Shown: positions 30,573 to 42,100 of the stretch, in pieces
Numbering within the stretch: the stretch's first letter is position 1
Layout of the letters: each line of letters opens with the position of its first letter
Assembly (NCBI GenBank): GCA_030272585.1
Contig: BSYQ01000004.1
Coordinates: 6,448,001 to 6,512,000 of the forward strand
Length of the DNA: 64,000 bases
Origin: Bryopsis sp. KO-2023
Lineage: Eukaryota; Chlorophyta; Ulvophyceae; Bryopsidales; Bryopsidaceae
Direction: 5' to 3'
Program-made: the position numbers and the translations under genes
The notes under the pieces: generated by a model
What the model was told of the DNA's origin: nothing
Database searches by the model: none
The model's input: only the letters and a program-made list of their open reading frames with translations

Positions 30573-32243
30573 ATGGCCAGCGCGCCGTTGGAGCCCACGC
30601 ATCTCCGTCTGAAACCACTCGTCACGCCCCTGAGTCCAAGAGAAGAGGATGTCGACGACATCCCGACGACGTTGCCTTCTCCCCTCCCCACCCAAACCAA
30701 GCCACCCTCCCCAACACGTGCCCCGTCCGCTCCAGAGTCGAACATCTCGCAAGCATACTTCTCGGAGCTTCTTTCTTACAGCTTGGAACGGCTGAACAAA
30801 GAGCCCGAACTCCTGAAAGCCGACGAAGATCGGATCCACCGCCAAGTTACCGAGTCCGCCATCGAGCATTACCCCGATTTCATCAATGCCACGGATTGCC
30901 TGAGAGATGTGGAGGTCGAGCTGGAGAGTTTGGTCGGCCATTTGGAAGGACTGGATTCTGGGATCCCCAAGTTTTTGACTTCATGCAAAGGGTTTCGAGA
31001 AGGGGCCAAGGAAATCATGAATCGAAGGGGAGATGTGCAACGAGTGATGGGGCAGCATCAGACTCTGCTGGGACTCTTAGAAACCCCTCAATTGATGGAT
31101 GCATGTGTCAGAAATGGCAACTACGATGAAGCTTTGGATTTCCAGTTGTTCGTCAATCGAATGGGGGCCTTGCATGGGGAGCTGGCAGTGGTGAAAACGC
31201 TGGTCAAAGAAGTTAGAGGGGTAACGAATTTGATGTTGAGGCAACTCATGACTAAGCTGAAATCCAACATTCAGCTACCTGAGTGTCTTGGGGTGATCGG
31301 TTACCTCCGGCGACTGGCCATATTTTCTGAACGGGAATTGCGTGTTAGTTTCTTGGCATGTCGGGAGGAGTGGATTTCGGGGTTGGTGGCTGAGATCGAT
31401 GGTTCAAATCCTTACGATTACTTGAAGCGGCTCACTGACATACATCGGCTCCACCTCTTCGATGTGGTGATGCAATATCGGGCTGTCTTTTCGGACGAAA
31501 GCTCTGGGTTGGCATCAAACAGCGTACTGGGTGGGGATGGTGGACTGTTGTCTGGCTGGGTACTGCCTCGAATTGGTTTTTATTTGGACAACTTACGAAA
31601 TTATCTGCCTACGGTCGGAGAAGGCTCCTACGTAGCATCCATTCTGGAACACTGCATGTATTGTGGGATGTCTCTCGGCCGTGTGGGTTTGGATTTCAGG
31701 GGGCTGTTGCCTCCTGTGTTCGAGCCGTGCATGCTGGAATTGTTTTCGGAAAGGATGGTCAGTGCCGTGGAGAGTTTCGAGAACGTACTGGATGTGCATA
31801 AATGGGTCGCTCTGCCTAGCTCCCTGGTGATGAGAGGCTCTGCACAGAAGGTCGAATCCAATGGGCAAAAGCACTCGGACTCAGATCCGGGTCCTCCCCA
31901 TGCACTGGTCGAACACTTGCCGATAGCGACATTAGTCAACGGGGTGTTATCAGCACTGAATGAGCTCCGGCATTGTGCCCCCGTTTCCTTGAAGAAACCG
32001 GTGGTTTCGTTGATGCAAGAATGTCTGGGTGGGGTTGCCTCACGGATGGCACAGTACTCTGTTACCCACGGACTGGACGAATCGCAAGAGAAGGTTTTCA
32101 AATCGGGGTGTAAGGCTTTGGTGGAATCGGCAGCCCCTCACTTGTGCAGGAGTTTGGATCGGTTGTATGCTGGGGCATCAGACATGGTGGGTCTGGAGTC
32201 AGTGATGGAGCCGCTCAGGGACGTGGTTCGTGGGGCTGCATGA
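30573..32243 (+). CDS. COG8: Conserved oligomeric Golgi complex subunit 8
   Basis: COG8 is part of lobe B of the COG tether, which captures vesicles recycling within the Golgi. It is a single exon of 556 residues. After a Pro-rich N-terminus (1-55), SQAYFSELLSYSLERLNKEP begins the conserved helical region. The signature LLETPQLMDACVRNGNYDEA (~167-187) matches the COG8 family, and FQLFVNRM, LMTKLKSNIQLPECLGVIGYLRRL and YLKRLTDIHRLHLFDVVMQYRAVF follow the family order. Length is within the usual COG8 range. It is the only long gene here without introns, while neighbours have 3-17 exons, so retrocopy origin is possible, although no poly(A) relic or flanking duplication was found. The start codon is 96 bp from the end of the repeat element, so its promoter may overlap that repeat. 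A likely AATAAA lies at 32458-32463. Confidence 0.93.
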   Translation: MASAPLEPTHLRLKPLVTPLSPREEDVDDIPTTLPSPLPTQTKPPSPTRAPSAPESNISQAYFSELLSYSLERLNKEPELLKADEDRIHRQVTESAIEHYPDFINATDCLRDVEVELESLVGHLEGLDSGIPKFLTSCKGFREGAKEIMNRRGDVQRVMGQHQTLLGLLETPQLMDACVRNGNYDEALDFQLFVNRMGALHGELAVVKTLVKEVRGVTNLMLRQLMTKLKSNIQLPECLGVIGYLRRLAIFSERELRVSFLACREEWISGLVAEIDGSNPYDYLKRLTDIHRLHLFDVVMQYRAVFSDESSGLASNSVLGGDGGLLSGWVLPRIGFYLDNLRNYLPTVGEGSYVASILEHCMYCGMSLGRVGLDFRGLLPPVFEPCMLELFSERMVSAVESFENVLDVHKWVALPSSLVMRGSAQKVESNGQKHSDSDPGPPHALVEHLPIATLVNGVLSALNELRHCAPVSLKKPVVSLMQECLGGVASRMAQYSVTHGLDESQEKVFKSGCKALVESAAPHLCRSLDRLYAGASDMVGLESVMEPLRDVVRGAA

Positions 32244-33139
32244 TCCGTTGAGTGTCAACCCTACAGGGGGTTTCTGAATCGACCAGAGCTGGTTTTGTTA
32301 ATCAGTAGGTGTACCATGGGGCTGTGTACAATACCTCCACATTCAAAACAATGCACCCCAGCAGCGCAATGGGATCTTGGAATGCCTGTTCCTTCTGTTT
32401 GATCCAGATTGGTGAGGTTAGGGGCGGGGGATTTGTGCATTTTCCGGTCAGGCATCAAATAAAGTCTGAGCTAGAATGAATTGGATGGATTATATGTATA
32501 ATGTGGATTCACTTCAGCTGATTGGGAAGATAGCACCTGGAGAATATTGTACGAAAGAGATAAGGGTGGTTTAGTCTTGACCGAATGGAAGCCATTCTTT
32601 ATCACACCTCATTGTTCATCAAGTGCTGTGACACATCAGAGTATGTACAACTGCTGTTGTGGGCCAATTTTGAGTGATGAAAATAATGTGTTTCGAATTT
32701 TTCTTCAAAAGCAATCCACATTGGGAAGCCGTTCCACAATTACCTCAATGGCCCAAAAATCAAGGAAATATCGGAAAGAAAAAGGACCTAGTCAATTAAA
32801 TAAAAGGAAGTCCCCAAAATGCTCCAGTCATCAAATTCCCTGCCAATTCATTGAGATTTGAGAGTGCCAATCCTGAAGTGAGGTAAACAAACCTACCAAA
32901 GAAAATGTGATCCAAGGAATACCCGGCACCATTCTTTGATCAGAAAGACAACTGGAAGAAAAACTGGACCAAAAATTGAGGGATGCAAGACATCCTTGCA
33001 AACACATTTTCTTCTGTTTCTGTTTTTGTCCTTCACCATTAGAAGGAGTTGTTTGAATCCAGCATGATGCAGACTATCATTGGTCCAGAATGAATTCCTC
33101 CACTTGTCTCGAAACCAAAAATATTACATGCAACATATC
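32244..33139. other. COG8 downstream region and spacer
   Basis: This holds the COG8 3' end with AATAAA at 32458-32463, about 215 nt past the stop. The remaining ~650 bp shows nothing I can support as a gene. It also lies downstream of the minus-strand LYR gene, so its right end should hold that gene's 3' untranslated region (a TGTAA motif is 10-15 nt past the LYR stop). Confidence 0.5.
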
Positions 33140-33400
33140 TCAAGGACAACCCCCTCTCAAGTAAAGATCAAATGCCCCAGAGTCGTCATTCTTGTTCACG
33201 TACTGAACCAGCTGCTCCAAACTGTTATGCGCCGCCCTGACCCGCTCCTCTATCTTAGCTTTGTCCGTCAGCGTTTTGTTCGCGTGAAACTCCGCCTTGA
33301 TTTCCTCGATGATACTTTCCCTCTTGACGCTCGGGAAATGCTTCGCGGCTTTCAGAACGTGTCGATATAACGTGGGTATTCTCACCGCCCCGACCTCCAT
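33140..33400 (-). CDS. Complex1_LYR-family small mitochondrial protein
   Basis: 86 residues in a single exon. LYR proteins are small matrix factors that bind acyl-ACP and help insert Fe-S clusters or assemble respiratory complexes. The LYR tripeptide is at residues 11-13 (IPTLYRHVLKAAKHFP), followed by the family pattern KR-x-I-EEIKAEFHANKTLTDKAKIEER and a helix ending LEQLVQYV. Which LYR member it is (LYRM9-like or another) cannot be settled from the window. The ATG at 33400 sits in a good context (TTCGCCATGG). It starts 22 nt after the stop codon of the CHCH gene on the same strand, so the two may share one transcript. Confidence 0.85.
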   Translation of the reverse strand: MEVGAVRIPTLYRHVLKAAKHFPSVKRESIIEEIKAEFHANKTLTDKAKIEERVRAAHNSLEQLVQYVNKNDDSGAFDLYLRGGCP

Positions 33401-33422
33401 GGCGAATCGCTCGCTCGCCCCC

Positions 33423-33641
33423 TCAAGTCGACTTGGTGATAGGGTCTTTCGTCTTCTCTTGGGAACAACGTCGCAACGCGGCCACCCAATCCTGACACTT
33501 AGTCCAGTTGCGGTCGTTTTCGCCTAAACACTCCTCCAGTTTCGTGTAGAGCTGCGAGCAATCGGCGAGTTGCTTGACGTAGGGGTCCTCTTCTTCTTCG
33601 TCGCTCGCTTGACGGACACGATGTCCAGGTTGCTTTGACAT
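33423..33641 (-). CDS. Twin CX9C (CHCH) mitochondrial assembly protein, COA4-like
   Basis: 72 residues, single exon. Two CX9C motifs (Cys-SQLYTKLEE-Cys and Cys-QDWVAALRR-Cys) are separated by LGENDRNWTK. The acidic DEEEEDPYVKQL just before them resembles COA4, a factor for cytochrome c oxidase assembly in the intermembrane space, imported by the Mia40 disulfide relay. The ATG at 33641 is chosen because this is the first Met of the conserved unit; the frame is open further upstream through A/T-rich, unconserved sequence. The LYR gene follows after 22 nt. COA4 identity is likely but other small CHCH proteins are possible. Confidence 0.82.
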   Translation of the reverse strand: MSKQPGHRVRQASDEEEEDPYVKQLADCSQLYTKLEECLGENDRNWTKCQDWVAALRRCSQEKTKDPITKST

Positions 33642-35230
33642 AGGCTGATTAGCCGAACGGACTGGAGGAATGTTGCAAAAAAACCAACATGAATTAGAAG
33701 ATTCGAAGTCAGGTCGGATCCAGCAACGGAACTTCGTGTTTGCAACGATTTGATCGGCACAGCATTGCACATTCGATTTTATTTCATGGGAGCGAAATGA
33801 ATGAAGGCCCAACCTCAACCACCCGAACATTGGATTTATGGATTGTGGACATAAATACGGATGTGTAGGAAACCTCAACCAGCGTTCAAAAATATCACTA
33901 ATATATATCCCAGGTGCATGTGGTGGTGTCAGGTTAATGAAACACAGACACCGAAGCAATGGTGCTCCGTTTGCATACTTTCAACAAACGTCCAGTTGCA
34001 CAGCTCTTGGCTGGACCACCTGCAGGACACTTCATCTCTGGCAAGCACTCAGCATTAGATATGGATCGAGGCTTGCCAGAGGCCCAAGCAGCGGAAAAAG
34101 ATTTCTTCAGGATTGGATACTAAAGCAATGCTCGGAAATGTGAAACGTGAAAATGGAAACTCTGGCGTCGTGGGGGCAGAGCTGGTTTCGTGTTCTGCTG
34201 TAGAACCGCTGAAGCGCCAGATGCTGGGTGATACCAAGATACAGGAATGCATTTCAAGCAACAGTTGACACTGGACATTCAATTTAGTTAATTCTGCTGC
34301 CATTCGCAATGTGAATTAATTAACTGACAAATTTGCATGCGGTATTGAGGTTGTGTTCAGCCAATTGTTGGTCACTCATTATTTTTTTTTATTTTTATTT
34401 TTTATAAAAAATCACCCACGGGGAAAATAATGTGGGTGGAACTTCCTATACCAGTTTTGGGGTCAGTAGGGTTTTGGGAGAACAGAAAATACAAAAATTT
34501 ATAAATTCATCCACACGGGGATAATTTGCATGGACTTGCCATAATTTCCAATTTTGGGTGGGGGCCAAGGGGCCAGGAGGGGTCAGGATTTTTATTTTTT
34601 ACAAAAAAAAACAAAACAAATATAAAAACTGGGGGACCGGGAACTTGCCGGCAAGGATACAAGGCCTTGTATCCTTTTTTTTTTTTTTTTTTCGGGGGGG
34701 GGTGGGGGTGGGAAGGCATGTATGCAAACCAATGACGATGTAATTTATCAGTTGCAATTCAAGGCGGAACTCCAATGATCTTGTCCAAACTTGGGAAAAT
34801 AAACTTTCAACAAGACTACGGGAAGTGGGTTTATACCTGGTTTTTGCCTAGTTAATACCTGCACACGTATCATATCACTGTACTTGAAGTAGGTGTTCAC
34901 CAGGTGTCACCCAGGTGTTACTCATTTTTAGTCGTGCAAGAAGGGAAACAATGAGTTGCAAGACGAAAGTTCCTCTTGATATAAACAATGCCCTCCAAAC
35001 ATAATTTCCGGAAGATACAACCCTTTGATGACAAATCCAGGGTTGAATCGGTCAAATTCTGGTTGTAGATAGTTGGAACTCAGGTTGGAGCTTGAGCAAC
35101 ATCAGTTGATGGTTGTGGGAAAGGACGACTAGTGGTGGCCATATCCATGCAACTGGACCCCATGAGAAGGCATTGACCAGGTTCTGTCCCTGGACCATGT
35201 GTGATCCGAGGAGGAGAAATATAGAAAAAA

Positions 35231-35351
35231 ATATACAGTGGGAGTGATTGGGATGTGGGCTGTTTCTAGTTGAAGGGAAAAAAAAAAAATTGACTTTTTA
35301 TAATGGTATATGTATAGTGGGGAGTGATTGGGATGTGGGCTTCTTTTAGTT
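35231..35351. repeat. Imperfect 80-bp-spaced direct repeat
   Basis: The core GGAGTGATTGGGATGTGGGC occurs at about 35241-35260 and 35321-35340, with matching TTTCTAGTT or TTTTAGTT 3' flanks. Function unknown. Confidence 0.7.
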
Positions 35352-35683
35352 ACAGATAAAAAAAACTGTTTGAAAAAAGAAAAGAAAAGAGTCTAAACGG
35401 AATGTTGATGTCAATTTCATTCTTTGAAACACACCCAGTTTACACAACAGTTTGCACCCATCTGTTGCTGCAATGCGAACTTCAGTCTAATAATAAAGCA
35501 AGCTGCGACCTCATGAAGAGTTTCATAAAAGTGACTCAACTTTTGAAGAAGAAAATAAGCAAGGGGTTTCCGAGGATGAAAGCATTGCTTTTCATGCTCA
35601 CAACAAGCAATGAGCAAAAGGTAATCTTGGGAAACAAACATAGATTTTTATTATTGTTTCTTGTTTTGAAGAGCTAACGTATT

Positions 35684-35787
35684 ATTTAAAGAAGGATATC
35701 TGATTCCGGGTTGCTGCGTGGAATCATGGAAAGCGATTTAAAGAAGGTTATCTGATTCCGGGTTGCTGCGTGGAATCATGGAAAGCG
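35684..35787. repeat. 52-bp tandem duplication with internal inverted repeat
   Basis: Two adjacent 52-bp copies (35684-35735, 35736-35787), beginning ATTTAAAGAAGG, differ at one base (A/T at 35697 against 35749). Each contains GATTCC...GGAATC, a 6-bp stem with a 12-nt loop. Confidence 0.85.
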
Positions 35788-36710
35788 AATTGACCAGTGC
35801 GCCTCAGTGATGCTAAAAGGGGTATTGGAGTCGATAATAGCCGAAGTATTTTGGAGTCGCGAGCTTGGGAGCGCCGAACCTTTCTATTGGCCCCGGTTAT
35901 ATATATGTATAATAATTTTCCGGACGTCTGTGGACGTCAGCTTGGATTCCCGAGCGATTTCTGCTTCGAAGGCAAAAATAATAATAATAATAATAATAAG
36001 AAGATGAAGAAAAAGAAGTCTGAACGAATCACTCAGGAGAAAGATGAGAAAACGTGGGGTTACTTTGCTTTTCGCTTATGATTCGAGTTTGTATGAAGTT
36101 GATCTTGAGGTTCAGAAAATGATACTTGCAACTGTTACCAACTTGAACAGAAGAACCTCCAAGGCAAAACAGCCCATTTCATGGAATGTTGTTTCACAAC
36201 AAAGTGTCTATACAGGGCGATTGGAAGTGGCTTCTTTTGAAAACTTTGCTGCTGTGCATCAATCTCTGGCTGAATTTACACTTGCTCCTGATGCAGGATT
36301 TTGGAAATAAAACATGGGTTGAAAACTCTTGTGAAACCAGAGCAACGAACATTGTATGTTACAGGTGCTTCTTTGGGTATATAATTCTTGTCTGGGCTGC
36401 ATCCTTTTTTACCATCCTGGATGTAGTCAAATGCAAGCATCAAGTAACAAAAAACGCCTTTCCATTGGTGACCCAGAATCATAGAAGAGGAATTCATCAT
36501 TCAGTTCTTGCAACTGGGGACTCCTGTTCGAACAGAAGAAACAGAAATTGCTAAGAAATGCTAGACTGTTGAATTGTATTGGAATCTGCTCGGAAAGAGA
36601 AAACCAAAAAACACACCAGGGCATTCACCACCAACGAAAGAATGGAGAAATACCCATTTGGTGGACTGTTGTTACAAAGGCATTGTCTGCCTATCTTGCC
36701 AAAGTGCTAC

Positions 36711-36853
36711 CGGAGGAGGAAAGGGAGAGGGAAGGAGCGGGCAGGAAGGAGAAGGGCAAGGGCGGAGGAGGAAGGAGAAGGGCAAGGGGAGAGGGGAAGG
36801 AAGGAGGGCGAAGGCGGGGGGAAAGGGAGAGAGGCAAGGGGGCGAGGGCGAGA
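36711..36853. repeat. 143-bp near-pure purine tract
   Basis: The plus strand is almost only G and A, with imperfect GGAGAAGGGCAAGGG repeats. Such tracts can adopt triplex (H-DNA) forms. ORFs across it are Arg/Gly/Glu-rich artefacts. Confidence 0.8.
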
Positions 36854-39111
36854 CACCCACTGCACTCTGTAAAAAATATGCAAAAAGACAAAACAGCTAA
36901 GAGTTATATATTTGTATGAGAAAAAAATAATTTTGCAGCAATACAAAAGGTTCGTTAAATACTTTATCAACAGTTGATTGATGCAAATCACACAATTGAA
37001 ATTTCATAATGCTTTCACTAGTTCTGAACAGGTGCTGACCCTAAAAAAATTCTGGTGGAAATTCTGGTCTCCAACTCACTTGTGAATTTTTTCCATCATT
37101 CGGTGTTTTGTCTTGGACCCATGCTCGTGATGGCCTCAACAACGGCAGCAGAAAAATAAATCCAGCACCCCCACTTCAAGGGCCATGGAATAACTCATGG
37201 ACAGCCTTTTTTTCCATCCTCACTCCCACCACTATTTTTCCCTCGAATAATCTGCTTTTTTCTTCTGCGATTTCACTTTTTTTTGGGACTTACTTTCCTT
37301 GGTTCCAGAAGTTGCTTTTTTTTGTTTTCTTTTATTTTAAACCATAAAACTCGTTGAGGCTGACCTTGAAAGCAAGTGCATCTGATGATGATATTGACTG
37401 AACCACTTTGGAATAACAAATATACACAAATTATTGATGGTTGAGCAAGGTGAAGAGCAGCTCACCTTATTGTTGACAAAGCCTTGTAGTAAATTTACAG
37501 CCATTCAAAAATATTGGTGTGTAACTTCAATGAAAACGCCGGAACGATAAAACTGACCACCAGTGGCTCCAAACCAAGTCCACTTCCGCCTTTTACTTTG
37601 CTTGCGACTTGAACCACGGAAACTTTATTTTATTCACCGGTACATGCGCGTATTTTCAAACTGATAGTGCTACTTCTTGTAAACGGCTTGCGTTGCGCTC
37701 TCAGAGTGGAACCTGGCAACGGACGGGAAACTTGAAACTTGAAAGTGACACCGCTCGCCGAAACGAACGAAGAAACGGGCAACAACCGACGAACGGGCGT
37801 GTGTTTTTTAGAATTGTGAATTTGCTTGCAAACGAAAAGCAAAGAATTGATCACATTCGGGATGACGCATTTTGTAGCCAAGCAGTTTCTGGCAGTTTCT
37901 GGCGCAGTCGCACCATTCGTTTCCGTTCATCTTGGAACGTCATCGACGCCCAGAAAGACCGCCGTTCACGACTGTTGGGCCGATGAACAACGACAATGAA
38001 CACGTTCGGAAAGGAACATGGCCGTTGAGTTGCTTGTGTTGAAACGTGTTGTGTTGTGTTGTGTTTGCACGCTTGGTTGTGTCACAACTTGTGTGATGTT
38101 GGCAACCGCCTCCAGGGAATGACAAATTCTTTGCGGTTGAAGGCGTACATGCATCAACTGAATTTCGGCCTTTCTGATTCTACTGCATTCTGATGCGCTC
38201 TGAGAAGAACACTTGATGTTGCCAACAGTGGTGGTCCTCTACCACAATGAATCCTGGTGATTCTTTGGTGACAAGTGTTGCACCAGCCCAGCAAGCAATG
38301 CACATCTGGCTGTGGTGGTGTGGGAGGAGCTTTCTTTCTCAATTTGATGAGTGGAAAATGAGCAGGACAGGAATTTTCTGTTGAAGCTCATGAAAGCAAT
38401 GGTAAGGAAAAGAGCAAGAGAGTAACGTAGACCCTTCCAATTGAATGTTGCATCCAAAAGGTTCAGGGCTTGCTACCCTAATCAGAGCAGGGCTATCTCC
38501 TGGTGTTGGAACCATTTCATGTCTATTCAATCAAAATTTCCTTCTTCGAAGTCAAATTTCTTTCCCCCAAATCAAATACACAATACAAGCAATTAGAATT
38601 TCGATCAAAAGATTGAACAAGAACTGGGACATCCACCCAAGCTGAGAACATCAACATTCCCAAAATTGACAAAATTGTAAAGCTTAACAAAGGCACCCCT
38701 TCCACAAAAACCGAAGGATAAGAATTGAAAAAACCACACACACACACAGATATAGAAGAAAAAGACTGACACCAAAAAACCAACTCATTGAAGCCTTGGC
38801 AAGCCCTCGGCTTGTGGGCAGACTTTTCTATTTTTCTAAGTCAAAAAATCAACACTTTGCAAATAAATAGGGCACCCGATTATCATCATTTTTCAAGAGA
38901 CTCTGGAAACAGAACTTTGTTTGAAACATCAGATCTCAAAACACACACACACACTCAAACAAAAAACAAAAATATGAAAAACAGGGGCAGGAATCCCTGC
39001 TGGGTTGACTTTTATCCGTTTTCTGTCGACCTCGAAAAGAAAAGAAAAATAAAGCTTGATTTTCCTTGCCAAAAAAAAGAAAAGGTAGAATAATCGAAAC
39101 ATCAAGTCGTT

Positions 39112-42100
39112 TCAAGATGGGGTTGCGGGCCTGGAGGCAGCTTGCTGTGCACTGGAGGCATCCTCAAAAATATCATCATCGGCGCTGTAGTAATCCTCTT
39201 CCTGGGGATATTTCGGCAAACACAAATAAGTTTCAGGAGAGGCAAAATTCCAACCGGATTACAGGGAACTCGGCTTTTATCAATACTGGAGCAGTGGGTC
39301 TATATCACTCGACTTCCAGCCTCGATGCAAAACATTTGAAAAAAATGGTATCAACTGTCTGTATAATATTTTCTATCACCTACCCCAGCGGATGACTCAT
39401 TGTGCCAAACCTATAGACACACATCTTTCCTCTCAAGATTCAACCAGGGGGGGAAATTTCACGATCAAAAAAGGAAAAAAAAAGAAACAATGATTTGATG
39501 TGGGGGTTTCTCACCTTTCCTTGCATTTCCAGATCCGGTGGGTCCTCTCCTGCCAGAAGCAGCTGCAAGTGTTCGACTTCTTTGAGGAGCGCCTCATGCT
39601 TTTCCTCGTTCAAATCGAAGCAAGGTGACACGTAGGATTCTTTCTTTTCCTCCACGGCGATGGTTTCCTCATCCAGAGCATGACTTCGCAGACTCCTCAC
39701 AGCTTCCTCCTGTGGATGGAATTTTCTTAGTGTCTGTTTGAAATCAGGACAGATGGGACCGAAGCAACTCAATGTTTCAAGCTCCCTTTCTTGAAACCCA
39801 TTACAACGGGGCCCGAAAAAAATAGAAAAAAAACGAAACTGCATCATATTCAGATTTCTTCCCTTCTAATTCCTTCCCCACATTTCCCTCCTGATACTGC
39901 AAAGTTTGAAAAAACAAACTCGCTGAACCCAGCCCTTGTCACGGAAATGCACCGTAGCGAGACACACACACATATAGACACTTTTTTTGAATCCTGGCAG
40001 ACTTACTCGATCTCTTCTATCCAACTCGGCGGCTCCACGCAGGGAAAGCACTTCCAGCGGCTCCTTGAACAAGCTGTTCATTCTCCTCCAGAAGACAACC
40101 GTCACCACCGGCATGGGGAACACCAGCACCGCATATGGAAATTTCTTCACCGCCAACAGTCCGATCATCATGAGCTGCATGATGAGGAGCCCCACCAAAG
40201 TTTGCTGGAAAACCTGGGGAAAAAAAAAGAAAATATGCATTATTTATCGATATTAGTCTGTATGGACCCATGTGTATTGGTATTTCCTTTGTTGTATTTA
40301 TTCGAAATGGTCACTTGTTTTGCACAGTGGATAGATCACAAAAAAGAAAAAAGAAAGAAAGGCAACGGGAATAAGGATATGAAGCCCTCAAATTATTGTC
40401 ACACTTTGTTTTAAATTATAATTATTGAACATAGGTGTATTTGTTGCAGGCAGGAGAATATTACAAAAAAATGGAGGAAGAACACATGCGCGAAGAAGAA
40501 AAAGAAAAAAAAAATCACTTTTTTTTTCTTTTTTTGTGAGAAGAATAGACTCTGCTTGTTATGCCATGCTTGTTTAATTTTTAATTTTTTTTACACCTCT
40601 TTCCAAATCTTTCCACCCGATTGATAGCTCTCCTGGTAGACATACAGCATCTGGTACCTCCACACCATAATGCTTACGACGAAAAAGAGCAAGGCCACTA
40701 ACGTGACGATGGGGTTCACCGAGGAAAAGGTCAGACCCAAAAGAATGACCATCGTGTGGTCAGGCACGACATCGCCATACTTCATCTCTTGTTCCTGCCA
40801 GAGTCTATTTTTGGATCGTTCCGTGGCAGCCAATTTGGAAAGGAGGTAAAATATAGCAAGACCGGGCAATCGCAGGAGACCCATGGGGGTGGTGAGCAAG
40901 GCCTGGAACAAATGCAGTCCTACGTGAGATATTCCAATGGAAAAAGCGATGAGCAAGGGTTGATTTGGAAAAAAAACAAGGAAATTATCCTCTTGAGAAT
41001 TCCACTTGGCTGAATCCCCCCCCCCCCAAACCCCTCTTTAGATTCGGGACTGGCCTTGTGGAAAAACGATTGTAGTGTGTATCAGAATTTAAACCTGGAT
41101 CAGCTAAGTTGCAGCCAAGAAGGCCGTGACGAGCGATTCAGTTCTAATTTTTGTGCATGTTTGCACATTCTTGGCTTTGCTCAATTCAGTATCTGAGCTG
41201 AAAGAATCTAGCATGGGCCTTCAAATCTGGAACGTGAACGAACACTCCACATTCTGGGGTTGTTTTTTTTTCCCACCTCGACGAGTATGTAGGAAATAAA
41301 GAAAGAGGCTGTTTGAGGTGCCGACGTTCCCAGCAGGTCGATAATATCGCCAGGCTTATCTTTGAGTTTGCTCAATTGCGAAGTCAGTGAGCCAGCAATG
41401 AAACTGCCGAAAAAAACAGTCAAAACCTGCACTGACCAAAAAAAAATCCAAAAAAAAACAGAATTATCAAACAGGCCTCTCACCAAAAAAAAGCAAAAAA
41501 AAATCCTCGCTGCAGGAATGCCGAGATTTTTCCTTACCTGAAAAATGAAGTACTTCTTGGACACCCTGAAATCGATTTCGCTCTTGGAAACGAGACCTTC
41601 CAATTTGTTCATCCATGCCAGAATCATCGGCAAAATCGCAAGGAATATTTTCAGGGCCAGACCTGCCCAGACAAAACCCCTTTCAAAACATTTTTCTTGA
41701 AAGCGAAACCTCTAATTCGATTCCTAACCTTGTCACATTCATTTATACGTGTCGATCCAAGCATGGACACCCATCATGGGAGTGTAAGCTACTTGATGCG
41801 ACCAGATGACTAAAAATAGATATCTGGTGTATTTTCACCTGGTAACAGTGCTGTGAGAATCGCTCGAACAAAAGGCACCCCCACGATATCTTTTATGACA
41901 GGGGTTTCATCCAGGGTGTCGATTTCGATGAGGGCCTGGATGGCAGCGATAGGAATCAAAAACCACAGGACCATCGCTCCGAAAGCCAACCACAGAAGAA
42001 TTCTTCGCGAGTTTCGCTCCCAATTCCTCCATTTCAGATTTTTCCAGACGACTTCCCCTGGACTGGGAGCAGCGACGATCCTCCAAGCTGTTTTGTCGTG

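Larger units (their letters stand above)
33642..39111. other. 5.5-kb region without a supported gene
   Basis: Contents seen: upstream sequence of the CHCH gene; A/T-rich spacer with homopolymers (34380-34720); two local duplications (35231-35351, 35684-35787); a purine tract (36711-36853); a relatively G+C-rich patch at about 37560-38110 with ORFs on both strands (125 codons plus at 37609) that resemble no family; CA-type microsatellites at 38735 and 38940. The right end is downstream of the channel gene that ends at 39112. The G+C-rich patch could be a promoter of an unrecognised or non-coding transcript. Confidence 0.4.

Noticed and set aside
32000..32243. Possibility that COG8 is a truncated pseudogene
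   Set aside because: The frame is intact over 556 codons with family motifs in order and a nearby AATAAA, so it reads as a functional gene.
36044..36310. 88-codon plus ORF (VDLEVQKMILATVTNLNRR...)
   Set aside because: Somewhat protein-like, but isolated, with no splice-linked partner or family match; could not be supported.
36672..36900. Arg/Gly/Glu-rich ORFs
   Set aside because: Artefact of the purine tract.
37609..37986. 125-codon plus ORF in a G+C-rich patch
   Set aside because: Open frames occur on both strands and the text is basic and low in structure; may simply be a G+C-rich promoter-like island.
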